From the NCBI GenBank assembly GCA_017617235.1, contig JAFZWQ010000027.1:1-64000 (forward strand): a stretch of 64,000 nt of DNA. Reading direction: 5' to 3'. Each line of letters starts with the position of its first letter. Positions within the stretch are counted from its first letter, which is position 1. Origin of the DNA: Bacteroidaceae bacterium (GTDB taxonomy: Bacteria; Bacteroidota; Bacteroidia; Bacteroidales; Bacteroidaceae). Under the pieces are notes generated by a model, which was not told the DNA's origin, did not search any database, and saw only the letters and a program-made list of their open reading frames with translations. Of the stretch, positions 16,563 to 25,148 are shown one piece after another. The translations under genes were made by a program, and so were the position numbers.

Positions 16563-17147
16563 TCATGCTTTCAATTTCTCTTTTTCCTGGTTCTCGTCCA
16601 GCCCTGTGGTGAACTTGTCGGGATACTTGCCTTGGAACCCTTCGAAGTACTCCTTGATTTCGCGCATCTCTTTCTCCACGTCGCCAGTGGGTATGATTTG
16701 CTTGGTGCACTGGATAAGACGGCGCTTGTAATCCAGCCCGTAGAGCAGGATGGGAAGTTCTCCCTTGAGGGCAATGTAGTAAAAGCCCCGCTTCCACTCA
16801 GGCTGGTAACGGCGTGTGCCTTCGGGAGTTATGCACAGGTGGAAGTCTTCGGCCTCGCGAGCTTTTTGGCCCAGGATGTCCGTAACGCTGCGATTCTTGT
16901 CGCGATAAACTGGGATGCCTCCCATCTTGCGGAATATGGGGCCCAGGGGCCAGAAGAACCATTCCTTCTTCATCATAAAGCCGCATTGGAACTTTTCTGC
17001 GCCCATGAACAGCAGGGCCATGATGAAGTCCCAGTTCGAAGTATGTGGGGCCAGCGCAATGATGTACTTACGCGGACGGGTTACCGTTTCCTCGAAACGA
17101 TAGCCGAGACGGCGGTAGAGGACCCACCGGCAAAAGGAAGTAAGCAT
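16563..17147 (-). CDS. Lysophospholipid acyltransferase-family protein
   Basis: This 194-residue protein of the PlsC-like acyltransferase superfamily moves acyl chains onto lysophospholipid or similar acceptors at the membrane. The catalytic HX4D motif is H35-TSNW-D40. The acceptor-binding motif appears as PEGT at 108-111, followed by RRYQPEWKRGFYYIA. The start at 17147 (MLTSFCRWVLYRRLGYRF) fits the family. An upstream in-frame extension runs through the neighbouring gene. The relatively short form with conserved KMGGIPVYRDKN is typical of Bacteroidales. Confidence 0.85.
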   Translation of the reverse strand: MLTSFCRWVLYRRLGYRFEETVTRPRKYIIALAPHTSNWDFIMALLFMGAEKFQCGFMMKKEWFFWPLGPIFRKMGGIPVYRDKNRSVTDILGQKAREAEDFHLCITPEGTRRYQPEWKRGFYYIALKGELPILLYGLDYKRRLIQCTKQIIPTGDVEKEMREIKEYFEGFQGKYPDKFTTGLDENQEKEKLKA

Positions 17148-17152
17148 GGAAT

Positions 17153-17425
17153 TTAGAGCAGGGCCTTGATTTGTTCCACAATCTCGTCGGTTCCATGAAG
17201 CATGTCCTCGCGTAGCTTCTTGAAATACAATGCGGGCTTCATGCCGGGCTCTACGTGACAGACACGGCTCAGCATGTCGTCCTGCAGGTTCAGGATGTTC
17301 GTCATCACATTGTCGATGTCGGCCTGGGGAGCAGGCTTCTGGTAGTGCATAACTGCCACACACTCAGCGAATAACTCGCTGCACATGAAGTTGATAGCCT
17401 TCTTTAAATCTCTTCTCTTAGCCAT
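17153..17425 (-). CDS. Small helical protein of unknown function
   Basis: This 90-residue protein begins MAKRRDLKKAINFMCSELFAECVA. It looks like a conserved Bacteroidales family that I know only as hypothetical. It is mainly helical, with no signal or membrane segment. The start at 17425 was chosen over an ATG 36 bases upstream because it matches the family beginning. A minus-strand TACATTTG box at 17459-17466 provides a promoter 33 bases upstream. The acyltransferase follows after 5 bases. Confidence 0.75.
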   Translation of the reverse strand: MAKRRDLKKAINFMCSELFAECVAVMHYQKPAPQADIDNVMTNILNLQDDMLSRVCHVEPGMKPALYFKKLREDMLHGTDEIVEQIKALL

Positions 17426-17603
17426 ATCCGAATGGTTTAAAGGGTTGTCAAATCTGGACAAATGTAACGATTTTCTCTTAACTGTGCAAGTCTGGAGTCG
17501 TTTTTTAACGTTCTTTACCTTAATTTATTTCTGCGCATACGTGCGAGGAACATTTCCCATTCGTGCAAACTTTTCGTCCCATTCCTGACAGGATTGCGTT
17601 GCA

Positions 17604-17715
17604 AACTTCCGCCATCGGCGATGGCTGCACATCCATCGGCGGTGAACGTACATCCGTCGGCGATGAACGGCCGTACGTCGGCGGTGGCGGAACTTTGGAA
17701 CGCGTCGTTTGCAAA
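17604..17715. repeat. Four-unit 21-base palindromic repeat, copy 1
   Basis: Four consecutive 21-base units, each starting with a near-palindromic core [CT]RTCGSCGRTG, are bounded by the inverted ends AACTTCCGCC and GGCGGAACTT. The element lies between the minus-strand promoter at 17459-17466 and the plus-strand pfp promoter at 17775-17805. It occupies the middle of the gene-free stretch 17426-17842. Because 21 is a multiple of three and the units lack stops, spurious open frames appear on both strands. Other copies are at 36162-36287 and 62611-62722. Confidence 0.9.
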
Positions 17716-17774
17716 AATGGATTGCAATGTTTTCACTTTACCTATGTTTTATTTCATAAAAAACCTTGTTTCGC

Positions 17775-17805
17775 TTTGTATTTCGCTCACTTATTCGTAT
17801 CTTTG
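17775..17805 (+). promoter_or_regulatory. Promoter of pfp
   Basis: TTTG (17775-17778), a 19-base spacer and TATCTTTG (17798-17805) match the full Bacteroidota sigma consensus. The start codon follows after 37 bases. Confidence 0.85.
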
Positions 17806-17842
17806 CACGGAATTTCGATAACCTATTAACATTATAAGAAAT

Positions 17843-19492
17843 ATGGAAAAAAGTGCATTGCAAATAGCTCGCGCTGCCTATCAGCCCAAGCTACCCAAGG
17901 CCCTGCAGGGTCCCGTGAAGGTAAAGGAAGGTGCTGCCACACAGAGTGTCGGCAACCAGGAAGAAATCAAGGCTCTGTTCCCCAATACCTACGGAATGCC
18001 TGTTGTGGAGTTTGTTCCTGCCGATAGCGAGAACAAGGAGGCCATCAACGTTGGTATCATCCTTTCGGGTGGTCAGGCTCCTGGCGGTCACAACGTCATC
18101 AGCGGTCTGTACGACGGTGTGAAGTCTCTGAACAAGGATTCCAAGCTCTACGGCTTCCTCATGGGCCCCGGTGGTCTGGTGGATCACAAGTATGTGGAGT
18201 TTACCGACGAGTTCATCGACGAGTATCGTAACACGGGTGGCTTCGATATCATCGGCTCTGGTCGTACCAAGCTCGAGAAGGAGGCCCAGTTCGAAAGCGG
18301 CATCCAGATTCTGCGTCAGCTTGGCATCAAGGCCCTCGTCATCATCGGTGGCGACGACTCTAACACCAATGCCTGCGTCCTGGCCGAATACTATGCTGCC
18401 AAGAAGTACGGCGTACAGGTGATTGGTTGCCCCAAGACCATCGACGGCGACCTGAAGAACGAGCAAATCGAAACGTCGTTCGGCTTCGACACTGCCTGCA
18501 AGACCTACAGCGAGTTGATTGGTAACATCCAGCGCGACTGTAACTCTGCCCGCAAATATTGGCACTTCATCAAGGTGATGGGCCGCAGCGCCAGCCACAT
18601 CGCCCTGGAGTGCGCCCTCCAGTGTCAGCCCAACATCTGCCTCGTCAGCGAGGAAGTAGAGGCCAAGCAAATGTCGCTGGACGACGTAGTTGAGTACATC
18701 GCAAAGGCCGTTGCCCTGCGTGCTGCCGATGGCAACAACTTTGGTACCGTAGTGGTTCCTGAGGGTCTGATCGAGTTCATTCCTGCCATCAAGAAGCTCA
18801 TCGCTCAGCTGAACGAGGTGCTGACTGATCCCGCAACGGGCGAGCCTCGCGAATTTGCAAGTGCCGACGAGCAGATTGCATTCGTGCTGAACAACATCAC
18901 AGCAGAGAACAAGGCCGTTCTCGAAAGCCTGCCCGCAGACGTTAAGCGTCAGCTTTGCCTCGATCGCGACCCCCACGGAAACGTACAGGTTAGCCTCATC
19001 GAGACGGAGAAACTCCTGAGTGCTATGGTTGCCAAGAAGTTGGCAGCATGGAAGAAGGAGGGCAAATACAACGGTAAGTTCAGCGCACAGCACCACTTCT
19101 TCGGATACGAAGGCCGCTGCGCAGCTCCCTCTAACTACGATGCCGACTACTGCTACAGTCTCGGTTACAACGCCAGCCGCCTGATTTCCAACGGAAAGAC
19201 CGGCTACATGAGCGTCATCAAGAATACCACAGCACCTGCTGCCGAATGGATTGCCGGTGGTGTGCCCATCACCATGATGATGAACATCGAACGCCGCAAC
19301 GGTGCCAACAAGCCCGTTATCCGCAAGGCTCTGGTAGAACTGGACGGTGCTCCCTTCAAGTATTTCGCTTCGAAGCGCGACGTTTGGGCACGCGAGACAC
19401 GTTACGTGTACCCAGGTCCTATCCAGTACTTCGGTCCCACGGAGGTATGCGACCAGTGCACCAAGACGTTGGCTCTGGAACAGGCTAAGTAA
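17843..19492 (+). CDS. pfp: Diphosphate-fructose-6-phosphate 1-phosphotransferase
   Basis: This 549-residue enzyme is a PPi-dependent phosphofructokinase of the long type, catalysing the reversible formation of fructose 1,6-bisphosphate with pyrophosphate. Motifs include SGGQAPGGHNVISGL (75-89), GGDDS (169-173) and PKTIDGDLKN (197-206). In the GGDD motif the second Asp replaces the Gly found in ATP enzymes, which marks PPi use. MGRSASH and YEGRCAAPSNYDADYCYSLG follow. It has a strong consensus promoter and is followed after 8 bases by the lysozyme gene. Confidence 0.95.
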   Translation: MEKSALQIARAAYQPKLPKALQGPVKVKEGAATQSVGNQEEIKALFPNTYGMPVVEFVPADSENKEAINVGIILSGGQAPGGHNVISGLYDGVKSLNKDSKLYGFLMGPGGLVDHKYVEFTDEFIDEYRNTGGFDIIGSGRTKLEKEAQFESGIQILRQLGIKALVIIGGDDSNTNACVLAEYYAAKKYGVQVIGCPKTIDGDLKNEQIETSFGFDTACKTYSELIGNIQRDCNSARKYWHFIKVMGRSASHIALECALQCQPNICLVSEEVEAKQMSLDDVVEYIAKAVALRAADGNNFGTVVVPEGLIEFIPAIKKLIAQLNEVLTDPATGEPREFASADEQIAFVLNNITAENKAVLESLPADVKRQLCLDRDPHGNVQVSLIETEKLLSAMVAKKLAAWKKEGKYNGKFSAQHHFFGYEGRCAAPSNYDADYCYSLGYNASRLISNGKTGYMSVIKNTTAPAAEWIAGGVPITMMMNIERRNGANKPVIRKALVELDGAPFKYFASKRDVWARETRYVYPGPIQYFGPTEVCDQCTKTLALEQAK

Positions 19493-19500
19493 GCCGGTAG

Positions 19501-20337
19501 ATGAGCAAAACGCACAAACCACAACGAAAGAGCCGCCCGAGACGAAAACGCTCGGGTGGCTCTCGCTTGCGCTCCTGGTGGGTCCTGCTGCTGGGAGGCA
19601 TTCTTGTGGTTGTCGTTTACATCGGCATCTTCTATCACTTCTTCGTCAGTCCGCTCTCGTTTCGCTGGAGAGCCATCTATGGAGAACCCGACTACCCGTC
19701 GGGCTACAATGTGATGGGCATCGACGTAAGTCACCATCAGAACCGCATCGACTGGGACAAACTGCGTAACGGCAGGATAGGAAACCTGCCTGTTCAGTTC
19801 GTTATTTCCAAAGCAACAGAAGGCACAACGCTGACGGATGATAACTTTATCGAAAACTTTCATCAAGCTAAGCTAAATGGCATAATACGAGGCGCTTACC
19901 ATTATTACAAAGCGAATCGCGAAGCGAAGGCACAAGCAGAATACTACCACCATCAGGCTCCGTTGGAGGAAGGTGACCTTCCCCCCATACTGGACATAGA
20001 GGAAAGGGGAAACAAACCCCTGAAAACCTTCCAGCAGGACATCCTCAGGTGGCTGAAAATCGTCGAGGAATACTATGGGGTTACGCCCATCATCTATACG
20101 GGTTACAAGTTTAAGGTGGATTACTTGAACACCCCCGAATTCGACAAATATCCCCTGTGGATTGCGCATTATTACGAGAAAGAACTGCGATACAAAGGCG
20201 CATGGGTAATGTGGCAATACACGGATTGCGGAAAGGTGGACGGCATTCGAGGAACCGTCGACCTGAATATCTTTAATGGTGAAACGAAGGACTTGGTGGC
20301 CTTTACCATCCAACCGCCTTCGGAACCTGAAGAGTAA
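19501..20337 (+). CDS. Membrane-anchored GH25 lysozyme-like muramidase
   Basis: This 278-residue protein has an Arg/Lys-rich start, one membrane segment (about 27-49) and a GH25 domain from about residue 70. Family acidic residues are seen at D75 (GIDVSHHQ), E107 (SKATEG) and D165/E167 (ILDIEE). The fold continues to WQYTDCGKVDGIRGTVDLNIF. GH25 enzymes cleave the beta-1,4 bond of peptidoglycan. The N-terminal anchor would leave the domain in the periplasm, suggesting wall remodelling rather than attack on other cells. It starts 8 bases after pfp. Its stop faces that of prmA 8 bases away. Confidence 0.88.
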   Translation: MSKTHKPQRKSRPRRKRSGGSRLRSWWVLLLGGILVVVVYIGIFYHFFVSPLSFRWRAIYGEPDYPSGYNVMGIDVSHHQNRIDWDKLRNGRIGNLPVQFVISKATEGTTLTDDNFIENFHQAKLNGIIRGAYHYYKANREAKAQAEYYHHQAPLEEGDLPPILDIEERGNKPLKTFQQDILRWLKIVEEYYGVTPIIYTGYKFKVDYLNTPEFDKYPLWIAHYYEKELRYKGAWVMWQYTDCGKVDGIRGTVDLNIFNGETKDLVAFTIQPPSEPEE

Positions 20338-20345
20338 GTTCGCCC

Positions 20346-21188
20346 TTAGCCTCGCAGGAGCAGCATCGCCCAGCCGTCTTGTGTGGATTGCTTCTCCAAT
20401 TCGAAACCCAGTTCCTTTCCCTTTTCCAAAAGCTGCGGAACATCGCTTTCGTAGAATCCGCTCATCAGCAGCAGGCCTCCCTTGCATAAAGCCTTTGCGA
20501 AACGAGGCATATCGGCAAGCAGAATGTTGCGATTGATGTTGGCAATTAACAAGTCGTAATCATCGTTTTGTGGCAGCACGCCAGAATCCCCTTCCTTTAT
20601 ATTAATAGAGGTAATACCGTTCAGTTCGGCATTGATTCGAGTATTCTCGACACTCCATTCGTCGATGTCGTAGGCAAACACCTCGCTGGCTCCACGCTTC
20701 AAACAGAGGAACCCCAAGACTCCCGTTCCGCAACCCGCATCGATAACACGTTTCCCCTCCAGCGGCATATGGCACAGCTGACGCAGAATCTGTTGTGTAG
20801 TGGGATGCGTTCCTGTGCCAAAGGCCATGCGTGGGTTCACGATGATGTCGTACATGCAAGCCGTTGGGGCAGGGTGGCGTGTGTCGTGTACGCAAACCAA
20901 CTTGTCCAACACGATAGGTTCGAAACCTTCTTCCTCCCACGTTTCGTTCCAGTCCTCATCGGGAGCTTCCTCGTACGAGAATGTGATTCTGCAGTCGGGG
21001 ATGATGAAATCCTGTGTAATCGTCAGGATTTCCTTCTCGTCGTAAAGTGACTGCTGTACGTATGCCACAATGCCTTCTTCCGTTGGCACAAATGTCTCGA
21101 AACCCGCATTCGCCAGCAACGAGGAAAGAACGTCACAGGCGGCTTCGCTATACGGGCTAACCTTGAATTCTACTTGAAAGTACTTCAT
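20346..21188 (-). CDS. prmA: Ribosomal protein L11 methyltransferase
   Basis: This 280-residue SAM-dependent methyltransferase modifies ribosomal protein L11. The family signature MAFGTGTHPTT (about 121-131) and the SAM-binding DAGCGTG (150-156) are clear, followed by LLIANINRN as the acceptor-site motif. The start at 21188 is preferred over 21209 because the family start MKYFQVEFKV falls there. A TAAATTCG box (21197-21204) lies only 8 bases upstream, so the message would be almost leaderless. Confidence 0.93.
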   Translation of the reverse strand: MKYFQVEFKVSPYSEAACDVLSSLLANAGFETFVPTEEGIVAYVQQSLYDEKEILTITQDFIIPDCRITFSYEEAPDEDWNETWEEEGFEPIVLDKLVCVHDTRHPAPTACMYDIIVNPRMAFGTGTHPTTQQILRQLCHMPLEGKRVIDAGCGTGVLGFLCLKRGASEVFAYDIDEWSVENTRINAELNGITSINIKEGDSGVLPQNDDYDLLIANINRNILLADMPRFAKALCKGGLLLMSGFYESDVPQLLEKGKELGFELEKQSTQDGWAMLLLRG

Positions 21189-21280
21189 ATCGAGGGCGAA
21201 TTTACACAAAAAAGTTTAAAACGTAGGGATATTCCCCAACAAAATGGGGAAATTCCTCTTGCAGGTCGATAAAAAGGTGG

Positions 21281-21288
21281 TAATTTTG
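21281..21288 (+). promoter_or_regulatory. -7 promoter element of the Tyr/Trp-rich protein gene
   Basis: TAATTTTG followed by CA fits TAnnTTTG and lies 30 bases before the ATG at 21319. This supports that start over an in-frame ATG at 21244, which is upstream of the promoter. Confidence 0.7.
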
Positions 21289-21318
21289 CATCAGAGAAAC
21301 TATAAAAGCACAAGCGAT

Positions 21319-22389
21319 ATGAAAACAAAGAGACTGTTTTGGTTGGTTCTGGCCGCAATGCCATTTACCTGTTTCGCACAGGACGATATGTACTTCGTTC
21401 CGAAGAAGAAGAGTAAGACTGAGAAAAACGTAAATACGACTTCAGCGTCACGCAACAACATCAAGGAGTATTCTTCGGAAGACTCTGCGGTTTACTACAC
21501 AGGTCCGTTACGCGACATCGACGAATACAACCGTCGAGGCAACTCTGGTCGCAATGTTACCATCATGACGGAGACAGATACCTTTACGGTAGATGAGAGT
21601 CGTTTGGTGCTGGATGAAGAAGGAAACTATGTACTTGCTGCCGAAAACGGACGCAAAGCCGGTCGCCAGAACGATGGTTATTACGATGATTACTACGACG
21701 ACTATCTATACTCGGCACGCCTGTCGCGCTTCCATGGGTATGGTTATCCCTATTACACCCTTTACGACCCCTGGTACTACGATCCCTACTATTCCTTCTA
21801 TTACGATCCTTGGTACTATGGCAACTATTGGGGCTGGTATGGCGGTTGGCACGGGTATTATAGTTGGTACACTCCTTGGTACTACGATCCCTGGTATTAC
21901 CATCCTACCTATCCCCATCATCCGACATCGGGTGGCGGAACTCCCACCAGAGGCATGAATGGCGGACGCGGATATGCAATGAACGGAGGTTCGCTGCGTG
22001 GCACATCGGGTTCGTCACGAGGATACACCACCAGTCGTACGGCAGGCAATGCACTCTCGAATCGCGGCACTTCGTATGGCTCGAGGGGTGACAGAGGTGC
22101 AGCACGCGGCTCAGTTAGCGGACGCGAATACAACTCTTCGTCTCGCACTGTCAACACCAGAACGTCTCGCGAGTCGTACGGCAGTTCTTCTCGAACGACA
22201 GTTACCAACACGTCTCGTCCCACTACCACAAATCGCTCTGTATCTACCTCTTCGTCCATGGGAAGCAGTCGTGGATTCTCGACCAGCAGCAGGAGCAGCG
22301 GCGGATTCTCGGGTGGCGGCAGCAGTCGCGGCGGAGGTGGCTTCTCTGGTGGCAGCAGTCGTGGCGGAGGCGGACGAGGTGGCCGCTAA
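21319..22389 (+). CDS. Secreted Tyr/Trp-rich protein with Ser-Arg-Gly tail
   Basis: This 356-residue protein has a signal peptide (cleavage after CFA-Q at about 20/21). Residues about 115-195 are extraordinarily aromatic, with repeated DPWYYDP, YYDPWYY and WYGGWHGYY motifs. The last 150 residues are almost only Ser, Arg, Gly and Thr, ending in short SSRGGGGFSGG repeats. No catalytic domain is recognised. A charged, unstructured-looking segment (KKKSKTEKN) follows the signal. It could be a surface-exposed or matrix component, or bind nucleic acid or polysaccharide through stacking and charge, but this is speculation. The porin gene follows after 47 bases. Confidence 0.8.
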   Translation: MKTKRLFWLVLAAMPFTCFAQDDMYFVPKKKSKTEKNVNTTSASRNNIKEYSSEDSAVYYTGPLRDIDEYNRRGNSGRNVTIMTETDTFTVDESRLVLDEEGNYVLAAENGRKAGRQNDGYYDDYYDDYLYSARLSRFHGYGYPYYTLYDPWYYDPYYSFYYDPWYYGNYWGWYGGWHGYYSWYTPWYYDPWYYHPTYPHHPTSGGGTPTRGMNGGRGYAMNGGSLRGTSGSSRGYTTSRTAGNALSNRGTSYGSRGDRGAARGSVSGREYNSSSRTVNTRTSRESYGSSSRTTVTNTSRPTTTNRSVSTSSSMGSSRGFSTSSRSSGGFSGGGSSRGGGGFSGGSSRGGGGRGGR

Positions 22390-22436
22390 ATGAACGGACT
22401 TTGATTGATTGACAAAGGATAATAGAATAAGAAGAT

Positions 22437-24017
22437 ATGAAAAAGCTTTATATTGTGATGGCAGCGTTGCTGTCTGCAACCACCATCGTTACAGCTCAAG
22501 ATACGTTCCTCAACGATAAGCTGATAGCAACTGACGACGTCAATGGAACATCACGCTACGTCGGAATGGGCGGTGCTATGGGTGCCCTGGGTGCTGACAT
22601 TTCCGTCATCAGCAACAACCCTGCAGGTATTGGCTTGTATCGCAAAAGCGACGTTTCCCTCACCTTTGGTGTTGTAGCACCCAATAAGTCCAATGGCTGG
22701 AAATCATCCGATGCCCGAACCTACGACGAACGTCTGGCACGTCCATCGTTCGACCAGATAGGCTTCGTGTGGAGCATGAAGATGGATGCCGACAAGGTAA
22801 AATATCTCAACCTTGCCATGAACTATCAGAAGAAGGCAAATTACAATTTGGGATTCTATGCGGATAATGCCAACCTGGGCGGACTGTCGCAAATGGACCA
22901 GATTACTGAACTGGCAAATGCAGGATACGATACCGACTATAATCTGGCAGGTTTGGCTGTGGACAACAACTATCTGTCGAAAGACGCGCAGGGTTACTAC
23001 AATCCCTATCGTGGAGACCGCAGCCAGTACACAAAGCATCAGCGTGGTTCGTCGCAGGCATTCGAATTCAACCTTTCTACCAACATTTCGGATCGCGTTT
23101 ATCTGGGTGCCACTTTCGGTGTCGACAACCTTTCCTACAAATCATGGAGCGAATACAGAGAGTTGAACACAGATGCTTTAGGCAATTATGGCGACTATAG
23201 CCTCTATAATGATCGGGCTATTGATGGTACGGGTGTTAACGGTAAATTGGGCATCATCGTGCGTCCCATAGCAGACAAGCCTTTCCGCTTTGGCCTGACA
23301 ATGGAGACTCCCACGTGGTATCGCGTTAAAGCGAGTACGTTGTTCGACCTTACTGATGATGTGAATAACGTACGTACCAAGCAACTCGAGAGCTATTTGG
23401 AAACCACCATCCGTACGCCTTGGCGTGGACGATTGAGCTTAGGCTCTACTGTTGACAAGTTCTTGGCATGGGGCGTGGAATACGAATTTGCCAACTATGC
23501 AAAGACAAGTATGGGCTATCCCTCTTGGGATTGGAAAGATCCGTATCACAGTGCTTATGCCAACACAACGGATCATGTCATGAACTCTCTTACATCGCAA
23601 ACCTTGCGTGGTCAGCATACAGTAAAAGTAGGTATCGAAGGCAAACCGACAAATGATTTATCCATTCGTGCAGGATATAACTTTGTTTCTGGCCGATACA
23701 AGGATAACCCCACTTTCGATCAATACAATCTCGACTCCAATGCGATGAATTTCCAGACCAGTACCGACTTCATGACACTGGGTGCTGCAAATATCATTAC
23801 CTTTGGCTTGGGATATAAGTACAAGAAATTCTATGCAGACATGGCGTACAAGTATCGTATGCAGAATGCTAAGTTCTATGCATTCGATACGAGTTTCACA
23901 GCTCCGGGAACTGCGTTTGCTGCAGACAATCCCACACTGACGAATGCAGGGATACAACCTGTCGACGTTCCGCTTAACCGCCATCAGGTACAGCTTACTC
24001 TCGGTTTCAAGTTTTGA
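22437..24017 (+). CDS. OmpP1/FadL-family outer membrane protein
   Basis: This 526-residue protein has a signal peptide (MKKLYIVMAALLSATTIVTA) and the FadL-like start YVGMGGAMGALGADISVISNNPAGIGLY. Many alternating beta strands follow, and the C-terminus HQVQLTLGFKF ends in an aromatic residue as expected for barrel insertion by BAM. FadL-type channels pass hydrophobic compounds across the outer membrane. In Bacteroidales the substrate is unknown, and such proteins are sometimes mislabelled hemin receptors. It is probably cotranscribed with the Tyr/Trp-rich protein. Confidence 0.85.
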   Translation: MKKLYIVMAALLSATTIVTAQDTFLNDKLIATDDVNGTSRYVGMGGAMGALGADISVISNNPAGIGLYRKSDVSLTFGVVAPNKSNGWKSSDARTYDERLARPSFDQIGFVWSMKMDADKVKYLNLAMNYQKKANYNLGFYADNANLGGLSQMDQITELANAGYDTDYNLAGLAVDNNYLSKDAQGYYNPYRGDRSQYTKHQRGSSQAFEFNLSTNISDRVYLGATFGVDNLSYKSWSEYRELNTDALGNYGDYSLYNDRAIDGTGVNGKLGIIVRPIADKPFRFGLTMETPTWYRVKASTLFDLTDDVNNVRTKQLESYLETTIRTPWRGRLSLGSTVDKFLAWGVEYEFANYAKTSMGYPSWDWKDPYHSAYANTTDHVMNSLTSQTLRGQHTVKVGIEGKPTNDLSIRAGYNFVSGRYKDNPTFDQYNLDSNAMNFQTSTDFMTLGAANIITFGLGYKYKKFYADMAYKYRMQNAKFYAFDTSFTAPGTAFAADNPTLTNAGIQPVDVPLNRHQVQLTLGFKF

Positions 24018-24032
24018 GACCGGGAGTTTTTC

Positions 24033-24590
24033 TTATTCAGGATGTGTAAAGAAGTATTTCCACAGGGGAGCGGCCATTAACGCTTGGTGGAACTGTCCGT
24101 CACGCAACAAAGCAAACACTTCGTCTCGCGACATTTCGTATACGGCTATGTCTTCGGTTTGTTCCAGATGTTGCGTCGTAGTTTGTTCAACCCCTGTAGC
24201 CAGGAATGTGTAGCTGACGTTGGTACAGGCACCTGCATTGGGACATAGCGTCATGAAGTGTTCCCATTGTCCACCTGTATATCCAGTCTCTTCCAACAGT
24301 TCGCGCTGAGCTGCCTGTAGAGGCGTTTCATTATCCTCGATGACTCCTGCTGGCAGTTCGAATGCGACGATTCCGCGTCCATGACGGTATTGGCGTTCTA
24401 GAAGAAAACGTCCCTCCTTGGTAATGGCTATAATGTTTATCCAGTCGGGATACTCCAAAACATAGTATTCGGGCATATCTGTTCCGTCGGGCAACTGCAG
24501 ATGGTCGCGCCTGGCTGTCAACCAGGGACGGCGAATCAGGTATTCGCTATTGAGTAGCGTCCATTTCTTGATATCGGAATCTTTGCCCAT
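24033..24590 (-). CDS. Nudix hydrolase
   Basis: This 185-residue protein has a complete Nudix box from G82 (GVIEDNE, then RELLEETGY to residue 104), matching GX5EX7REUXEEXGU. The context EYPDWINIIAITKEGRFLLERQYRHG resembles ADP-sugar pyrophosphatases (NudF-like), which hydrolyse ADP-ribose and related nucleotide sugars. The substrate is not proven. Its ATG directly follows the stop of the FHA gene with no spacer, indicating coupled translation. Confidence 0.88.
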   Translation of the reverse strand: MGKDSDIKKWTLLNSEYLIRRPWLTARRDHLQLPDGTDMPEYYVLEYPDWINIIAITKEGRFLLERQYRHGRGIVAFELPAGVIEDNETPLQAAQRELLEETGYTGGQWEHFMTLCPNAGACTNVSYTFLATGVEQTTTQHLEQTEDIAVYEMSRDEVFALLRDGQFHQALMAAPLWKYFFTHPE

Positions 24591-25133
24591 TTAATTCTCG
24601 TCGTTTCCTTCTGAATCGGCAGTTCGCAGAATAAGGGTTGTGGCACCAATTGTAACGATGCTGCCATCTTCGAGCCGAACGCGATCTTGGTCGCGCAGAA
24701 TGTCGTTCATGTAAAATGTTCCCGTGTTGGATGGAGCATCACGCAGAATGTATTGCAATTCGCCACGTTTGTTCCTTTGTACGCGAATGATACAATGCTT
24801 GGTATCTATGCTGGGATCGGAAGTCTCAATCGGTGTGTTGATATCAGTACCACGCACATAGCGGCCTATCACGTTGTCGCCCATCTGTAGGGGTATAACT
24901 TGTTTGTAATGAAAGACATTTTCAACGACTACGATACTTCCGCAACCCTGTTCATTTTCTTTCTCGTTGAGGTTCCGCTCCTCGTGTTTATCGCGGAGTT
25001 TACTGGTTCCGATACGAATACCAAACTGTTTTTGGCACTGTGGACACACAAAGACTAACTGCTGGCCAAGTGCGTACTGGGTTTCGTCGAAGGTAATGTA
25101 ATTATCGCATTTCGGACAACGAACCCGCTTCAT
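24591..25133 (-). CDS. Zinc-ribbon FHA-domain protein
   Basis: This 180-residue cytoplasmic protein combines an N-terminal zinc ribbon (C6-x2-C9 and C30-x2-C33, in RCPKCDNY and FVCPQCQ) with an FHA domain at about 85-175. The FHA part shows NVIGRYVRGTD, the loop SDPSIDTKHCIIRV and the NTGTFYMND segment, though some of the usual GR/S/H/N residues are shifted. FHA domains bind phosphothreonine peptides. No kinase is adjacent, so the partner is unknown. It precedes the Nudix gene without a gap and follows the HU/SPOR gene by 15 bases. Confidence 0.85.
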   Translation of the reverse strand: MKRVRCPKCDNYITFDETQYALGQQLVFVCPQCQKQFGIRIGTSKLRDKHEERNLNEKENEQGCGSIVVVENVFHYKQVIPLQMGDNVIGRYVRGTDINTPIETSDPSIDTKHCIIRVQRNKRGELQYILRDAPSNTGTFYMNDILRDQDRVRLEDGSIVTIGATTLILRTADSEGNDEN

Positions 25134-25148
25134 AACTAATCCGTGAAT

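Noticed and set aside
17604..17715. Repeat element considered as a CRISPR array
   Set aside because: The 21-base units are contiguous, with no unique spacers, only four units, and no cas genes in the window.
17515..17829. Several overlapping open frames on both strands giving ADGCxxI-like heptad proteins
   Set aside because: They arise because the 21-base repeat is a multiple of three and lacks stops in several frames. They occur in opposite frames at once and have no consistent start, so the repeat is treated as non-coding.
17891..19522. Long antisense open frame (543 codons) opposite pfp
   Set aside because: The plus-strand protein is a clear phosphofructokinase with all motifs, and the antisense product resembles nothing. 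Codon bias explains the open frame.
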